A stretch of 64,000 nt of DNA from the NCBI GenBank assembly GCA_934045075.1, contig OW203721.1:20690714-20754713 (forward strand). The letters run 5' to 3'. The notes under the pieces were generated by a model. The model was not told the origin of the DNA and ran no database searches. It was given only the letters and a program-made list of their open reading frames with translations. A program made the translations under genes and the position numbers. This DNA comes from Yponomeuta sedellus (lineage: Eukaryota; Arthropoda; Insecta; Lepidoptera; Yponomeutidae). Below, one piece after another: positions 34,655-46,799 of this stretch (position 1 is its first letter; every line of letters begins with the position of its first letter).

Positions 34655-34773
34655 ACACAACACGGGAGGTAATAAAGAAAGCTCTCGATCGCATATTTAC
34701 GTCCCTCGCTTGCAGCTCGGGCCGCAAACTTCTGCGATCTCGGCCTTTCTTTGTATTACCACCCTAGTTGTGT
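34655..34773. mobile_element. 119-bp foldback MITE
   Basis: ACACAACACGGGAGGTAATA with AAAGAAAG...GATCGCA pairs with the complement of ACACAACTAGGGTGGTAATA. Arms are about 40 bp with mismatches. Confidence 0.6.
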
Positions 34774-34780
34774 AATGTAC

Positions 34781-37100
34781 TATTATCCTTAGATCACAAT
34801 ATTCCATGTCATTAGTTAATAACACTACAGAGTAGATAAGATAAGAGTTTTCGCCTTTATATTCTACCTTGATTTCCTAGTAATTGAAACGTAGCAAAAA
34901 TACTTTCTAGGTGTCACTTTTCAGAAAAGTGCAGTAAAAGTACCTACAGTCGTGACATGGAGCCAATAAAGCTCCAGGAGCGGGCCACGGGTTTCACTTA
35001 ATACCTACATGTCCTGGCACAGCAAAGGGTCATTATACAGTTGCACCTTTACAATGCAAATTACCCGCCATGCCTCAATGTACGATGGCCTTTACTCAGT
35101 TTAGCACTGGCAGCCTTTTTCGCTTGGAAATTTGACTTCACTGCTATTTGTAATAAAACTTGTAAGAACCTAGTCAAGATTGATATTTGAAATAGGTTTA
35201 AAAAGAATATCTTGATTTATCCCTCTTGCATCACGAGCAATGAGTGAAGTATTGAACGATTTGCTGGTTTGTTACCAGATTTTGAGGTTTTCGTGAAAAC
35301 CTACCAAAATCCGTATAAAAGTAAAGAAGAAAAAGAGGAATAAATGATTAATAATATGCAAGTTTCAGCTGCTTTGTTGTATTGTATTTGTTGTGGTTGA
35401 GGTTTTTTTGGGTTTCGATTTAGGGGACGTCCATTAATTACCAACGTTAGGTATTTTTCCAAATTATTTAGGTTCCTTTATCGGTTTAAAAAGCTTTTGT
35501 TTGATTTAGTATAAAGTAATGTAATAGACAAAAATAAGTTTATTTTACACCAGAAAAAAACAAATAAACAAATATTTACAAGTATCATCTACCCATTAAA
35601 TCCCCACTGAGGGGCACGGGTCTCTTTATTGAGGAAGGTACAGGCCATACTCTACCACGGGGACCAAGGCCGGATTGGTGGAGGCTTTCGAGACCAGTGG
35701 CTGGTCTTACCGTCAGAAGTGTTTACAGTAATTCGCGTTTGCGTATAATAATTCCTTCCAGATCAGCAACAAACGAGACGTGCTGAAGAAAAAGTAAGAC
35801 GGGTAGTTGGTGCAAATATGATTATTGATATACATACTTATAATGTTATTATAAGAAATAGGATATTACCTATACGATTTTGGTCAACTTAAGGAGTTTT
35901 TAATGATGTTACTAGTAAATAATTGCTTTAAATATTTTCAATATAATTATCATAAGATTATAACTAAACTCTTTCTTGGGTTAATCACTAGGACGATTTC
36001 AAAGTGTCAAAATATGTACATATTTGACAGTCCAGGGAACGCTTAGTCGAACAACTGCATGCTTAAAATAAGAAAAACAGTAACAAAAATCCATTATATA
36101 TAACCCAAGTATAATAGCTATCAAGAAGATGGTAAGGAAGACGGCGAATGATTTGAGATCTACAAAACTGTCTGATTTGTTATGTATGTGTAGAAACAAA
36201 AAAAAAATCTTTTCTTCTGAATTGTATAATCAACTCCTCCGAGGACATACAGGCTAAAAAATCTTCAATCCTTCTCTATTCTGGGTCAAGGTGTTGATAC
36301 TGGCCCTTGTTTGTGCTAGCTACTGGATCTGGAACAGATTTTTTCTTAGGTCACCATGGTCTTTTTAGTCACCTTTAAGGTTTTCATTGTACGATCTAGG
36401 ATCTACGTTCCCCTGAGCTTATGTTTCATCCACTGCCACCTTCTGTCCTTCATTTTCTACTCCGCTGGTATCTTGTTTATTTAACGCTATAAAAGATGTT
36501 GAGCCAGGGTCACCCTCAGCTAATTCAGCAAAAATTCAGCAAGATATTTATTGAAATCTGAAACCTGGCCAGCAGGTGGCCAGTACTCCGCTGTCCGCGA
36601 TAGCCCGTGGTGTCCCGATGAGGCCAACGATGTTGGCCGCACAGGAATGTTGCAAATGTAGAGTTGTTGCAGGTTGATGATTAGAAACAACTTGATGCAA
36701 TATATACATATGCGTGTTTATTAGTAAAACCTAACTCTAACTTATTTACAAAGATGCGTAAATAATATGCGAAAATATATTGTTTTAAAATGGCAGAATC
36801 GTTAGCGAGCTTTTGACTCAACTGTTATTACCGTAGCAACGGCCGGCTAGGCCTTTTTGCGGCTGTGGTGTAGATAATATCTTGATGATGCCGCCACACA
36901 ACCTAGATACAGTCCCCTCACATTGCTGAAAGAGAAGTCCCAATTGGTACTGAAGTATGTGCCTGCAACCCAGAACCTGACTCGCGCTCTTAAACAGCCA
37001 CTCACGCTTGCCTTGATTCACTGACGCTGGATGCAGCTGGATTTTTTTACGTCAGTTTACTATGCGGCCTGTCCCACTGCCTCAGAGCTGGCGGGTCCTT
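34781..37100. other. non-coding, LINE-like debris
   Basis: 36230-36480 on the minus strand has broken coding-like stretches of LINE type. 36540-37050 is moderately GC-rich and of unknown origin, possibly an old LTR or retroelement piece. Confidence 0.35.
35594..35722 (-). mobile_element. 5S-headed SINE family tail fragment
   Basis: Diverged tail plus a few bases of body (CTTACCGTCAGAAGT). Confidence 0.5.
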
Positions 37101-37109
37101 GGGGTGGCG

Positions 37110-37236
37110 GTGGTCGGACGAGCAAGCTAGATTCCGTTGCTTCCCTCTAAGCAATTTCTTTAAGCAATAAGGCCGCCAATTGTACTGTATCTTTGTAATA
37201 ATTTTTGTTTGTTTTTTCCTGGTGTACAATAAAGTA
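37110..37236 (+). mobile_element. LINE 3' tail
   Basis: Carries GCAATTTCTTTAAGCAATAAG GCCGCC-type 3' UTR with an AATAAA signal in TACAATAAAGTAC. A minus copy lies at 62823-62960. Confidence 0.5.
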
Positions 37237-37245
37237 CACCACCTG

Positions 37246-37600
37246 GTGTGGCGGTGGTAGCTCAGTGGGTAGAACCATGGACTGGCAAGCGAGAGCCCCA
37301 GGTTCGATCTCGAGTGCGGGCGTGTACCAATGACTTTGTTTAATTTCAAAGTTACGTACATTTGCGAAATTGTAGTCGCAATACCACACGCTAACGGTGA
37401 AGGAAAACATCGTGAGGAAACCCGCGGCTTGGTTGGCTCCGCACGTATTGACTAGTCTTTCCTGTGGGCTAGGCCGACTAAGCTGTCAGGATGGTATAGG
37501 TGCTGGGCAAGCCTACACCATCTATAAAAAAACCATGTCCCAGGCACTACAGCGTCGGAGTGGTCCCTTCACCCATCTAGTGTGAGTGAGGATGCCGCCG
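37246..37600 (+). mobile_element. tRNA-headed SINE, third family
   Basis: Head GTAGCTCAGTGGGTAGA and GGTTCGATCTC, then the common lepidopteran body GGTGAAGGAAAACATCGTGA. It directly follows a LINE 3' tail. Confidence 0.65.
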
Positions 37601-39855
37601 GACGCTGTATAAATCATCTCATTAAGTAGATGCAAAAAGGCCAATATTATTACAATAAAGAATATTCTTATCTTATGTTCTTATCTTCCCTATAACAAGA
37701 GACCGCAACCGTACCGATCAGAGATAGATAGACAATTTTTTGCGTACTAGTTTTGTTGTGTCGTGGGTGGAAAATAAGAAGGCAGGCAATGCCACGCTTG
37801 TTTTTTTTCTGGTTCTAAGAATTCAAACCTAATAGGAAGGGGGGCTGGAGCCAGGCGTTATTAAGTTGGACAACTTAAAATTTGCAAAAAGACCTAATGA
37901 TTTTTAATGACTCTTTCAGTAATATTTGTCCGCATAGCGTTCACGGCTACTTAGCATCCCTGCTTTGACCCGAAGTCTACTTTGGTTGGTTGATGATGCT
38001 TTGAAATTTTGGGAGGACGGCGCGGCAGGAGATCTCTCGACTCTTTGGTGTAGGTCATCAGTCTCATTGTTACTTCATCAGTTTTTCTTTAAACTCTATT
38101 ATTGCTAATATTCACAATACAAATAAACAAAACTTTTGTCGAAATGAAATGAAAAGTTATATTTAAAGTAGCGCAGAAACTGCGGTTTAATGAACGTGAC
38201 AAGTCAAAAGAAAATTACAAGTTAAAAGCCCAGGTCTTGGATGTTTACAAGTTTGTGACGTCGTTGTTTCTGGTTCCCACGACACAGAGTATCCTAGTGT
38301 GGGGCCAGAAGCAATGTATGTGCTTGTATGTGAATGTAATGTTATAATTAAGTGTCCATTTCAAAATCTATATCATTTTGGAGAAAAAATGGGCCAAAAA
38401 ATTCCAGACTTTGTCTTTTTATTTTATTGTTTCATTTTACAGCTCGTTTCTTAGAACCAACTATGCTGTCTAAAATTATTACAATATTTTTAGATGAGAA
38501 GTTATTAAGATATTTTTACTGTATTAGGCCCAGCTTGCCTAAAATAAAAATGGTTCATTTATTACGTATAAAAAGCTGCCAAAGTTTGTGTGATGCTTTG
38601 TCTTGTTTCATTTTAAATATTTTGTTTGATTTTGAAAGTCAACGTAGTTAAAAAAAAGAAGCTAATGTAGATTTAAAACGCATCTATAAAAGATACTTTA
38701 AATATCATAAAGTCAGCATGAACAGTGCTAAAATTACTGGATTAAAAAATCACCGTATTGAAAACTACTTGAAACTTTGTTCTGACTCACCATCGAGAGA
38801 TTCGTCAGCAATATAGAGCACTTTTTTTACATAGCCAATATACGCCCTATTGCAGCTGTGCCCTACAGCGGGCCTTCTCTCAGAAAGAAAGAGTATGGGC
38901 TTAATTAGGAGGGGTGCTCGCCGCGTACTGGTTATTTTATCGCTGATAGATAGTTGAACAGCTGAGATACTCATGTTTCCTCAAGCTGTTTTCCTTCAGG
39001 GTTAGCGTACTTTCACATTCATAATATTAGTAGCATGTAGTAGTCAACCCTTACGTTCTTACGATACGTCAAATCATAGGCTGCGACTGAATTCTAAATA
39101 AATGTATCACTTTACAAGTAGGTAGATCATGATAAAGCGTCTAACCGAGCCTGCTTATTATTGCTGCAGGTAGATACGAATAGCAGTAGATTACAGTAGC
39201 CCGAGTTATCATAGTTTCGGTCTTACGTACCCGTGTTAAGTTCTAATATCGAACTGAAAGCGCTCATTCTAGACGTGGCCAACGGTACAAGCTCGTCATT
39301 TGAAGCTTCGTAAATAATAGGTTCAGCCCAAAACGAGCTGTTTGTTTTAGACACACAAAACAGTGTCAATGTATTTTTAAATGGCAGTGTCAACATACTT
39401 TTTTCAAATGGCTTTATAATTTTATGTACTCAGTTACAGTAATATGTATCTACAATCGTACTTACAGGGAGTGTAACAAAATCTTCATGCCTACCCGAAA
39501 ATAAGGCTTTTTACTTATTAGATTAGAAAATTGTTTAGTGCACAATAAGCATATTTGTGCAAGGGCGAGCTTAATGCTAATGATTATTTTCTTCCGGCTC
39601 ACCTTGGGTTATAGATAGTGGGCTGTAGTGCAGGTAGTGCCCGGAAAGAGTTAATATGAAAAATCACATAGACCATAATATAATAAAATCTATACAAATG
39701 CCTATCAATACAAAGAACAACTAGTTACGGGAAAAATATCGAAGGGGCTTCTCGATTGAGAAGCCTTCTAGATTGTAGAGCTGTCTCCTAAATAAATAAG
39801 ATCGACAAATTAAGGATTTCTCGTCAAATAAAATTGTGACAAATTATAAATTTTA
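37601..39855. other. AT-rich non-coding stretch
   Basis: Apart from the SINE piece at 38228-38345, no repeat or gene recognised. The ORF at 38352-38651 lacks motifs. Confidence 0.45.
38228..38345 (+). mobile_element. tRNA-headed SINE, second family, 5'-truncated
   Basis: Body and 3' part only (GTCTTGGATGTTTACAAG to the TATGTG/ATGTTAT tail). Confidence 0.6.
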
Positions 39856-39859
39856 TTTA

Positions 39860-39998
39860 GGCCTGATTTTTTTAATAGTCAGATAACTTTTATCTGAGGA
39901 ATAAAAATGGCGGTTTGACATAATTTTCATACATAAGCTGTCAAACCACCATTTTTATTCCTCAGATAAAAGTTATCTGACTATTGAAAAATCAGCCC
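39860..39998. mobile_element. 139-bp foldback MITE
   Basis: Long inverted arms, AATAGTCAGATAACTTTTAT onward to AATGGCGGTTTGACA and back, nearly perfect over about 60 bp with a 20-bp loop. Confidence 0.75.
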
Positions 39999-40244
39999 TT
40001 ATGCGAATAGTTACCTAATTAAAAAAAAATCAAACATTTTTTCGAAACTAGAGGATTCTGAATTTGATTTTCTTCTTTAGATTCTTCTTCTCCTTCTTCT
40101 TTAGGCTATACTAGTAGGCTATACTATTAAGTTTTTTCGTAGTGAGTAACTGTGGCAAAGTAGCGGCTGTATTTTTTTGTGCAAAACACTGTATCAATTT
40201 ATTGTGCATTTAACCTAACTTTATTTTAATACTACGAAATTAAT

Positions 40245-40432
40245 ATACGTATGGTCCGCACTTCGACTAAATAGGGAATGTACTAGCAAAGGGGAAGATA
40301 AAAGGTACCCGGAACCGGCATTCGTGCATGCAACGACTAATGCACGTTGATGAGGCGAAGGTGATCTGTCAGGATCGTGGCAAGTGGCAATCGCTGGTCT
40401 CTGCCTACGCCTCCGGTATACAGGCTTGAGTT
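40245..40432 (+). mobile_element. LINE 3' end, same family as 19630-19960
   Basis: Contains GGGAATGTACTAGCAAAGGG through CAAGTGGCAATCGCTGGTCT and GGTATACAGGC. A detached piece is at 40752-40796. Confidence 0.55.
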
Positions 40433-41194
40433 TGTGTTATGTTATGGTCCGGTAGTCGGCATATCTAGGGCTTAGTTTGTTGATCATATACTATGTACGC
40501 TTTTTGAATATTAAAATACTTAAAGGTTTCACAGGTACCTAAATAGAGCTCAACTGTCATATTAAAAAAATATAAATAAAAGAAGGTCCAAAGCTGCGTT
40601 GATGTCTTTTATTCGTGTAGTCCGATTTTTCTTTGTATTTCTTTTATTCCTTTCCTACTGTACGAATAGATGAGTAGGTAAGTATTTCGATAGATTTAAT
40701 ACTCGTTCAAATAGCGACCATATTGTTTAAGAGAGTATTGTCATCTTATTGTTAAGGGCAAGATAAAAAGTACCCGATACCGGCGTGCGTGCATTTATTT
40801 ATTTTATATTAATTAATAAAACAAACAGTTACACAACAAACAGTAGATTAATTTAGTGTCAGTATTAAGGTTAATTTTAATAATGTAAATTTCATCTACT
40901 ATGAGTATTTATATGTATCTACTATCATACATCTACTACAGTCTATTTATTCTTACTTGTCCAATTTAGTAAACAAGATTCTAACCTTAAAATTCAGATT
41001 AGATGCCTAAACTAGACATTTTCTCGCAAATTCATGAACTATGTTATAAAATTGGAAGCGTGTTATCTAAAAGAGTGTTCCAAGTTACTTCATTTATGGA
41101 AATATGGCAGTTTTGCACTAAAAAGTTACAGTTTACGGGTAGAATCTTGTTTACTAAATTGGACAAGTAAGAATAAATAGAATGTAAGTAACGT

Positions 41195-41282
41195 TAATGA
41201 ACCAAACGAACTAGGTTCGGATCTTGACAAATGGCAAACCCTAGTCTCTGCTTACCTCTCTAGGATACAGAAGTAAGTTTAT
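41195..41282 (+). mobile_element. LINE 3' end fragment, same family
   Basis: Diverged CTTGACAAATGGCAAACCCT through GGATACAGAAG. Confidence 0.45.
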
Positions 41283-41960
41283 CTACAAACCTACTTAATC
41301 TCTTTACACCTGTGTGCGAAATAGTTTGAGTTGTAGGACAACAAACACGTGTTGTCATACAATTTAAACTATTCCGCAGGCATGTTGTATAAAAGACCCT
41401 AAAATAGCAATTAAAACAATATACAATACTTAATTAATGCACACGATAAAATGTATAACTGACCTACAAATTAACTACCAGCACACCTGTCTCTCTCAAC
41501 ATACAGCTGTTATAAATCAAATTAAATAGTTAAAAGTTTCGTTGGTCACTCACTGGGCCTCTAATTAGAGAAAATACAAAATATTTTCAACGTTTTAACT
41601 GCTGAGAAGACACTTAAGTAAATACACTTTCAATTAGTTACATCCTGACGTGTTCCATTTGACTGTTACCAAAGTTTTGTTTCCTGTTTACAACGAGAAT
41701 AAACTTGCAAACTAGGTGTTGCTTTTAATCACAAAACAGGCACAATTTTCTACCAAATTTGTTTTATAAATTTTTAAGTTGAAAGTTTTCTTTTCCTAAA
41801 TTAAGTAAGTGTATATTTTGTGTTATTTTTTCAGTGCTGTCTTTTATGGAATGACTCATAAAGATGGAGTCTTCTAGCAATACATTTTTACTGGCATACA
41901 TAATGGTTTCTAATCAATATTCCACAGTCTGAGTTCTTACAAGACAGAGCCTTCGCCCAG

Positions 41961-42249
41961 AAGCGCTTGTGACCTAGTTAAATTGTACCCTAGCCGAACC
42001 GAGTGATTGGAATCAATCACTTAAGTTAAGCAACAACAGGCGCGGTCAGGTGCAGGATGGGTGACTGTCCCGTGACTACAGCGTTAAGCTACAGCGGCAG
42101 TCGTTAAGTCATGTCAAAGGCCCTATGGGCGGCTTGATAAGTTCTGACTGTAAGGCACGCCACTGCCCTACAAACCTTCACCAACCCGGACTTGGCCCCC
42201 GTGGTGGAGCCTAACCTCCCTGCAGTGGTGACATACGAGGATTGATATC
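41961..42249 (+). mobile_element. 5S-headed SINE with internal deletion
   Basis: The head is present with GTTAAGCAAC and GATGGGTGACTG. About 60 bp of the body after GTGACTAC is missing, and the tail is shortened (AGGAAGAGACCC is lost). It ends ATTGATATC. Confidence 0.7.
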
Positions 42250-42475
42250 GACATATACTTAGGTATATGCCTACCTAAATTATTAATTACTTACTTAAAA
42301 TTATAGTTTACCAACTTGAAGAATATACTCGGAATGATTCAGAGGAACCTCTTACTAACCGTAACGTTTTCGTTAACGTCCTAAGTAGTTACCACAAAGA
42401 GTCCATTTCCATGTACTAAACTAACGTTAGCGACACGAAAACTTCATATAGTGGACAGGAAGGCCATTAAAACGT

Positions 42476-42591
42476 TAGGGCGCCTTGCACCACTTTCTTA
42501 AATGGGTCTTAAGTGGCGTTAAACCGAAATTATTCATACAAAAGTCAATTTAAACAGTTAAGTGACATTTGAGAAGCGGTGCAAGAGGCCT
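42476..42591. mobile_element. 116-bp MITE
   Basis: Ends TTAGGGCGCCTTGCACC and complement TTAGGCCTCTTGCACC, imperfect TIRs of about 25 bp with an AT-rich middle. Confidence 0.55.
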
Positions 42592-43012
42592 AAGTGCTAT
42601 TTTACTTATTACTTCCCCTGCCATTGTCTTTGTTTAGAAGTGTTTCTAATAGCATTTATTTCCCGCCCGTGGGAAAACATGAGTATCGCCTTCAGGTGGC
42701 TCCGTTGGACTATTAGACACGTGTGGTGTGTCAACCGTATACCCGCATCGGCCACATCCTTAGGCCCATATTACATTGCAAGCTGAATTTTAAATGAAAA
42801 ATTCAAACATCTTTGTTAACATGCATATAAACGAAATGGATCACAGATGTAAACAAACTAAAATGTTTACTTATAACACAGAAATCGTATTTACACAGTG
42901 TGCCTTAGTATGTAAAAATATTTGCTAAATTATTTAGTAAAATGAGTTATAGAAATAAGGTTCGTAACGGTGCAAACCTCTTTACAACATTTTTTTATAT
43001 TTCTTTAATTCT

Positions 43013-43178
43013 AAAAACCTATTTAGAGGCTAAAAATTTCACCCATGCCGGGATTCGAACCCGCAACCTCTGGCTATCCGTACCAGCGCTCTACCAATTG
43101 AGCCAATGGGCGACTCACGGCATCATTGAAATTTCGAACCTCTTTACAATATTCTCTGTATTACGTACAGAGATTACG
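43013..43178 (-). mobile_element. tRNA-module retroposon, 166 bp with 12-bp TSD
   Basis: TTCTTTAATTCT flanks at 43001-43012 and 43179-43190. The 3' end AAATAGGTTTTT lies at left. A single tRNA-like module is at 43036-43112, and the 5' part includes GAGGTTCGAAATTTCA. Confidence 0.8.
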
Positions 43179-43232
43179 TTCTTTAATTCTGTCTATCATT
43201 TTCAAGATGTCCCTCATTTTTAGCATTACTAC

Positions 43233-43256
43233 CACGGATGTAAATTTACATCCGTG
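43233..43256. repeat. perfect 24-bp palindrome
   Basis: CACGGATGTAAA followed by its exact complement TTTACATCCGTG, 54 bp after the retroposon's right target duplication. Confidence 0.9.
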
Positions 43257-43346
43257 ATTACTAATTACTTTATATTTCGACAAGACCGGTCTAGATAAAT
43301 CTTCTGTCTTTTGCCTTATTTGGTTTTTTATCCAGTTTTCTGTTTA

Positions 43347-43530
43347 TCTATAATATAAAAATGAATCCCTAAATGTGTTGGTAATCGCAAATGTCGAGAG
43401 CAGCTTAACCGATTTCGTTAATTCTTTTTTTAGAATATTCCTTGAAGCACGAAAATGGTTCTTACGGAGAGAAAAATAAAAAATATATGAATCGACTGTC
43501 AGGCGGTACGTAGTACGCTGGGTCAGCTAG
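43347..43530 (+). mobile_element. non-autonomous Helitron, copy 1 of a tandem pair
   Basis: Starts TCTATAATATAAAAATGAAT after an A and ends GGGTCAGCTAG before a T, the Helitron insertion rule (TC...CTRR between A and T). 184 bp. Confidence 0.75.
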
Positions 43531-43717
43531 TCTATAATATAAAAATTAATCCCCGAATGTGTTGGTAAGCGCAAATCTCGAGAGTAACTGAACCGATTTT
43601 GCTAATTCTATTTTTAGAATATTCCTTGAAGTACGAGGATGGTTCTTACGGAGAGGAAAAAAAATAAAAATTAAAGAATTGACTATTAGGCGGTACAAAG
43701 TTCGCTGGGTCAGCTAG
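43531..43717 (+). mobile_element. non-autonomous Helitron, copy 2 of a tandem pair
   Basis: 187 bp, starting exactly where copy 1 ends and finishing with the same GGGTCAGCTAG. About 85% similar to copy 1 by eye. Confidence 0.75.
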
Positions 43718-44076
43718 TATTATATAAATAAAACACACAGTGGAAGTCGTACAAGTTCTATTATTTATAAAAGCTTTACAACGTCACAGGTTAACGCTAA
43801 AATTGGTTGTATACAACTATACAACATTGGTTATACTACTGTAATAATTTGAATAATACTCATATCAAATATACGAGTAGACGAAAATACTTACAATAAA
43901 TAAGGGGAGATACATCAATTTCCTATAAATTATTATCAAGATGAAATCAACGACTGAGCATATGGTAACTGAGTGATAAATATGGGAAAACATTTGGAGC
44001 ACTATTTGGCAATTGTTAACAAACTTATATTGGAACTATAAACAATGACACAGGGAAAATTATTAATTATACTATT

Positions 44077-44272
44077 TATATTTTTAATGCACTAACCCGT
44101 GCTAATACACGTACGTAATACAGAGAATAGTGTAAAGAGGTTCGAAATTTCATTGATGCCGTTAGTCACCCATTGGCTCAATTGGTAGAGCGCTGGCACG
44201 GATAGCCAGAGATTGCGGGTTCGAATCCCGGCATGGGTGAAATTTTTAGCCTTTAAATAGGTTTTTAAATTA
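44077..44272 (+). mobile_element. tRNA-module retroposon copy
   Basis: 5' end TTTTTAATGCACTAACCCGT, then ACGTAATACAGAGAATA, then the sense module and AAATAGGTTTTTAAAT. It is immediately followed by the RTE fragment. Confidence 0.65.
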
Positions 44273-44394
44273 TTTATTGCATAACACGACTGATATTAAT
44301 AATTTAAAAGTGGTCAGAGGTGGCATGACCGAAAATCCTTGTGTGAAAGAAGGATATTTTTCCATGCAAAGAGACAATCGTTTTATGGAGGCTA

Positions 44395-44680
44395 CAAAAA
44401 GTTATTCGATCGACATAGCTCAGAGAATCAGCAAGCTGAAGTGGCAGTGGGCTGGCCGTATCCCGCGAAGAACGGACAACCGCTGGAGTAAATGTGTCGT
44501 TGAGTGCAGACCGCGACTCGGCAAACGTAGTGAAGGACGCCCTCCGACTAGGTGGGATGACGATCTGCGAAAAACTGCAGGCAGATGCTGGATAAGGCAA
44601 GCTGAAGACAGGGCGCTATGGCACTCATTAGGGGAGGGCTATGTTCAGCATTGGACTACTATAGCCTGACGACGACGACA
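44395..44680 (+). mobile_element. RTE-type LINE C-terminal coding end
   Basis: Open frame with DIAQRISKLKWQWAGRIPRR, then TDNRWSKCVVECRPRLGKRS, EGRPPTRWDDDLRKTAGRCW and EDRALWHSLGEGYVQHWTTI. It ends ATAGCCTGACGACGACGAC, the family's short-repeat tail. It is the best-preserved copy of this segment here and part of a 130-codon ORF, but has no RT domain. Confidence 0.75.
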
Positions 44681-45157
44681 AAAAGTTATTAAGTTACCTT
44701 GGAGATTACATAGGTATCGTAATAAAGTTTCCGTTACTTTTCCGTGCTGCGGAATGCTTGAAATGCGTTTATTACGATTTGTTTTTAGTTTTATCTTAGA
44801 CCCACACAGTCAACAGAAAAAATAAAAACGTATGTGTACACAAAAATAGACCTGGAGGTCCCTTAAGTAAACTAATCACAAAAGCAGGCGATCTGAACGA
44901 ATTTTTTTGCTAAAAATGCTATAAACAATGTCTAGAATGGAATAGGTATACCTGTATTAAAATAATAGCATGTATTAACGCATGGTAAAAGGGCTCATAC
45001 TCTCTCTCTCTGAGAGAATGCCTGCAAATATTGTAATAAGCAGTTAGCAAAAAAAATACTAACTGATAATTACAATATGTCTGAATATATATTAGAAACC
45101 TACCAATACCTGAATTTTTCACACATAAAATAGAAATAAACCAAAATGTACGTAGTA

Positions 45158-45527
45158 ACGTAGAAGCGCTCGTGGCCTAGGCGAACCGAGTGATTGGAAT
45201 CAATCACTTGGTTAAGCAACAACAGGCGCGGTCAGGTATGGGATGGGTGAGCGTCCGGTGACTACCGCTAGTGGCGTTTTTCCGAGCGCTTCCGTGCTTC
45301 GCAAGGCACGTTAAGCCGTTGGTGCCGGCTGTCATATAATGGCAGTCGTTAAGCCATGTCAGAGGCCTTATGGGCGGCTTGATAACTTCTGACAGTAAGG
45401 CCCGCCACTGTCTTACAATCCTCCACCAACCCGGACTTGGCCCCCGTGGTGGAGTATGGCCTAGCCTTCCTGCGATGTAGGAAGAGACCCGTGCCCCAGC
45501 AGTGGGGACATACAAGGGTTGATAACG
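45158..45527 (+). mobile_element. 5S-rRNA-headed SINE with 12-bp target duplication
   Basis: The best-preserved copy. It is flanked by ATGTACGTAGTA at 45146-45157 and 45528-45539, which shows retroposition. It has all the head, body and tail blocks of the family; the C-box region reads GATGGGTGAGCG. Confidence 0.85.
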
Positions 45528-46304
45528 ATGTACGTAGTATAAACATAGGTACGTAAATTGAAAAGGATGTAAAATCTGAAAGGCATTCGTGTATGCACCA
45601 AATTGTAGGAATACCTTCTGCAATATACCCGTAAACTGTATCTGCATTTCTGTCAAACCACTTGAAAGAAAGATAAGATAAAAATTTATAATTTAATTTC
45701 TACATTCTTAATGCAATCTTGAAACTTGACGCGGTCAATTTACGTAACCAATAATAATAAAAACAAATAACTCTTTTCTAACTATTGACACTGAAGCAAC
45801 GGCTTTCCAATTTGGCGTTATTTCCTAAATACGTTGTATGTCGTAATATGACATTACCCTTAGGCTTTGAGTAGGCAACGGGTGCTAATGAAGCTACATG
45901 TACAAGCATAACAGTCGCCTATGTGCCTAAGCGCCTCAGGAAAGGTCAACTAGAACTTGTCGTTTGACTGCTACATTGGTCTAGCAGTAAGTTGCTTGCC
46001 TATTAGTACAGGTCATGAATTCTATTATTGTAAGAGCTGCCGTAGGTGGTTTTATTTGTAGAAATGGTCCGATTCTAAGCGTTTTTCACGTTCGTCACGT
46101 CCTTGCTAAAATAATACCGTTTATAGCAGGTATTAAAGTTTACGACCAGGGAGTCAACTCTCACTTCATTAGCAGAATAATTCGTATACGACTCTCAAGG
46201 CCTATAACTTGAATTCTACATAAAAAGTCGAGCGACAGCCAAAACCATTATTTTGAACACCGTGATAGAATTAATATTTAACAAGATTTTTAGAAGAAAA
46301 ATCT

Positions 46305-46445
46305 TTAAATAAAAAAGTCTACACCGCTGCCGATGGGGAGACTTCCCGAGACGCTGGCAGTATTCCCACTCTGAATGGCCAGGCTGATGCTCTGGCCGAG
46401 GTAGATACCAGCTTTTGGGACGCCCGATGAGTCGATGAGGCGCAT
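46305..46445 (-). CDS. short exon-like ORF, unknown product
   Basis: A minus-strand frame of MRLIDSSGVPKAGIYLGQSI then SLAIQSGNTA...GVDFFI ends at TAA. It stays open upstream as IRIQSEIA. Codon choice is GC-richer and more coding-like than the flanks. The G-V-P-x-x-x-I-x-L-G-Q-x-I-x-L-x-I pattern loosely recalls the linker of zona-pellucida-domain proteins, but this is weak. No strong splice sites were seen. It may be a decayed exon or retrocopy fragment. Confidence 0.22.
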   Translation of the reverse strand: MRLIDSSGVPKAGIYLGQSISLAIQSGNTASVSGSLPIGSGVDFFI

Positions 46446-46611
46446 CGCTATTTCAGATTGAATTCGAATAAGAAAATAAATGTTTAATGACTCTGTCGAG
46501 TTATTTTCTCTTATTTTTATGCAACAAATGTCTAAGCCTTCGAATATTTTGCGTCTACGCTTTCAATTCGCATTGGCGAGAATCGGCTTCCAGGAGAACA
46601 GATCGTGCTTT

Positions 46612-46670
46612 GATATCAACTCTTTCTATGTCCCCACTGCTGGTCTACGGGTCTCTTCCTACATCGCAGA
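46612..46670 (-). mobile_element. 5S-headed SINE family tail fragment
   Basis: Only about 60 bp, from ATATCAAC to the CATCGCAG block. Confidence 0.45.
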
Positions 46671-46799
46671 TGGGATCGGCATCGTTGGGATCGTGCTTTG
46701 TGGGTGATTTGATATTGCGCCCACACATCACAATCAGTTATCCTGGTTTGCTTGCGAAGCTTCTTTATTAAATGCGTTTATATTAACAAACACATTTAA

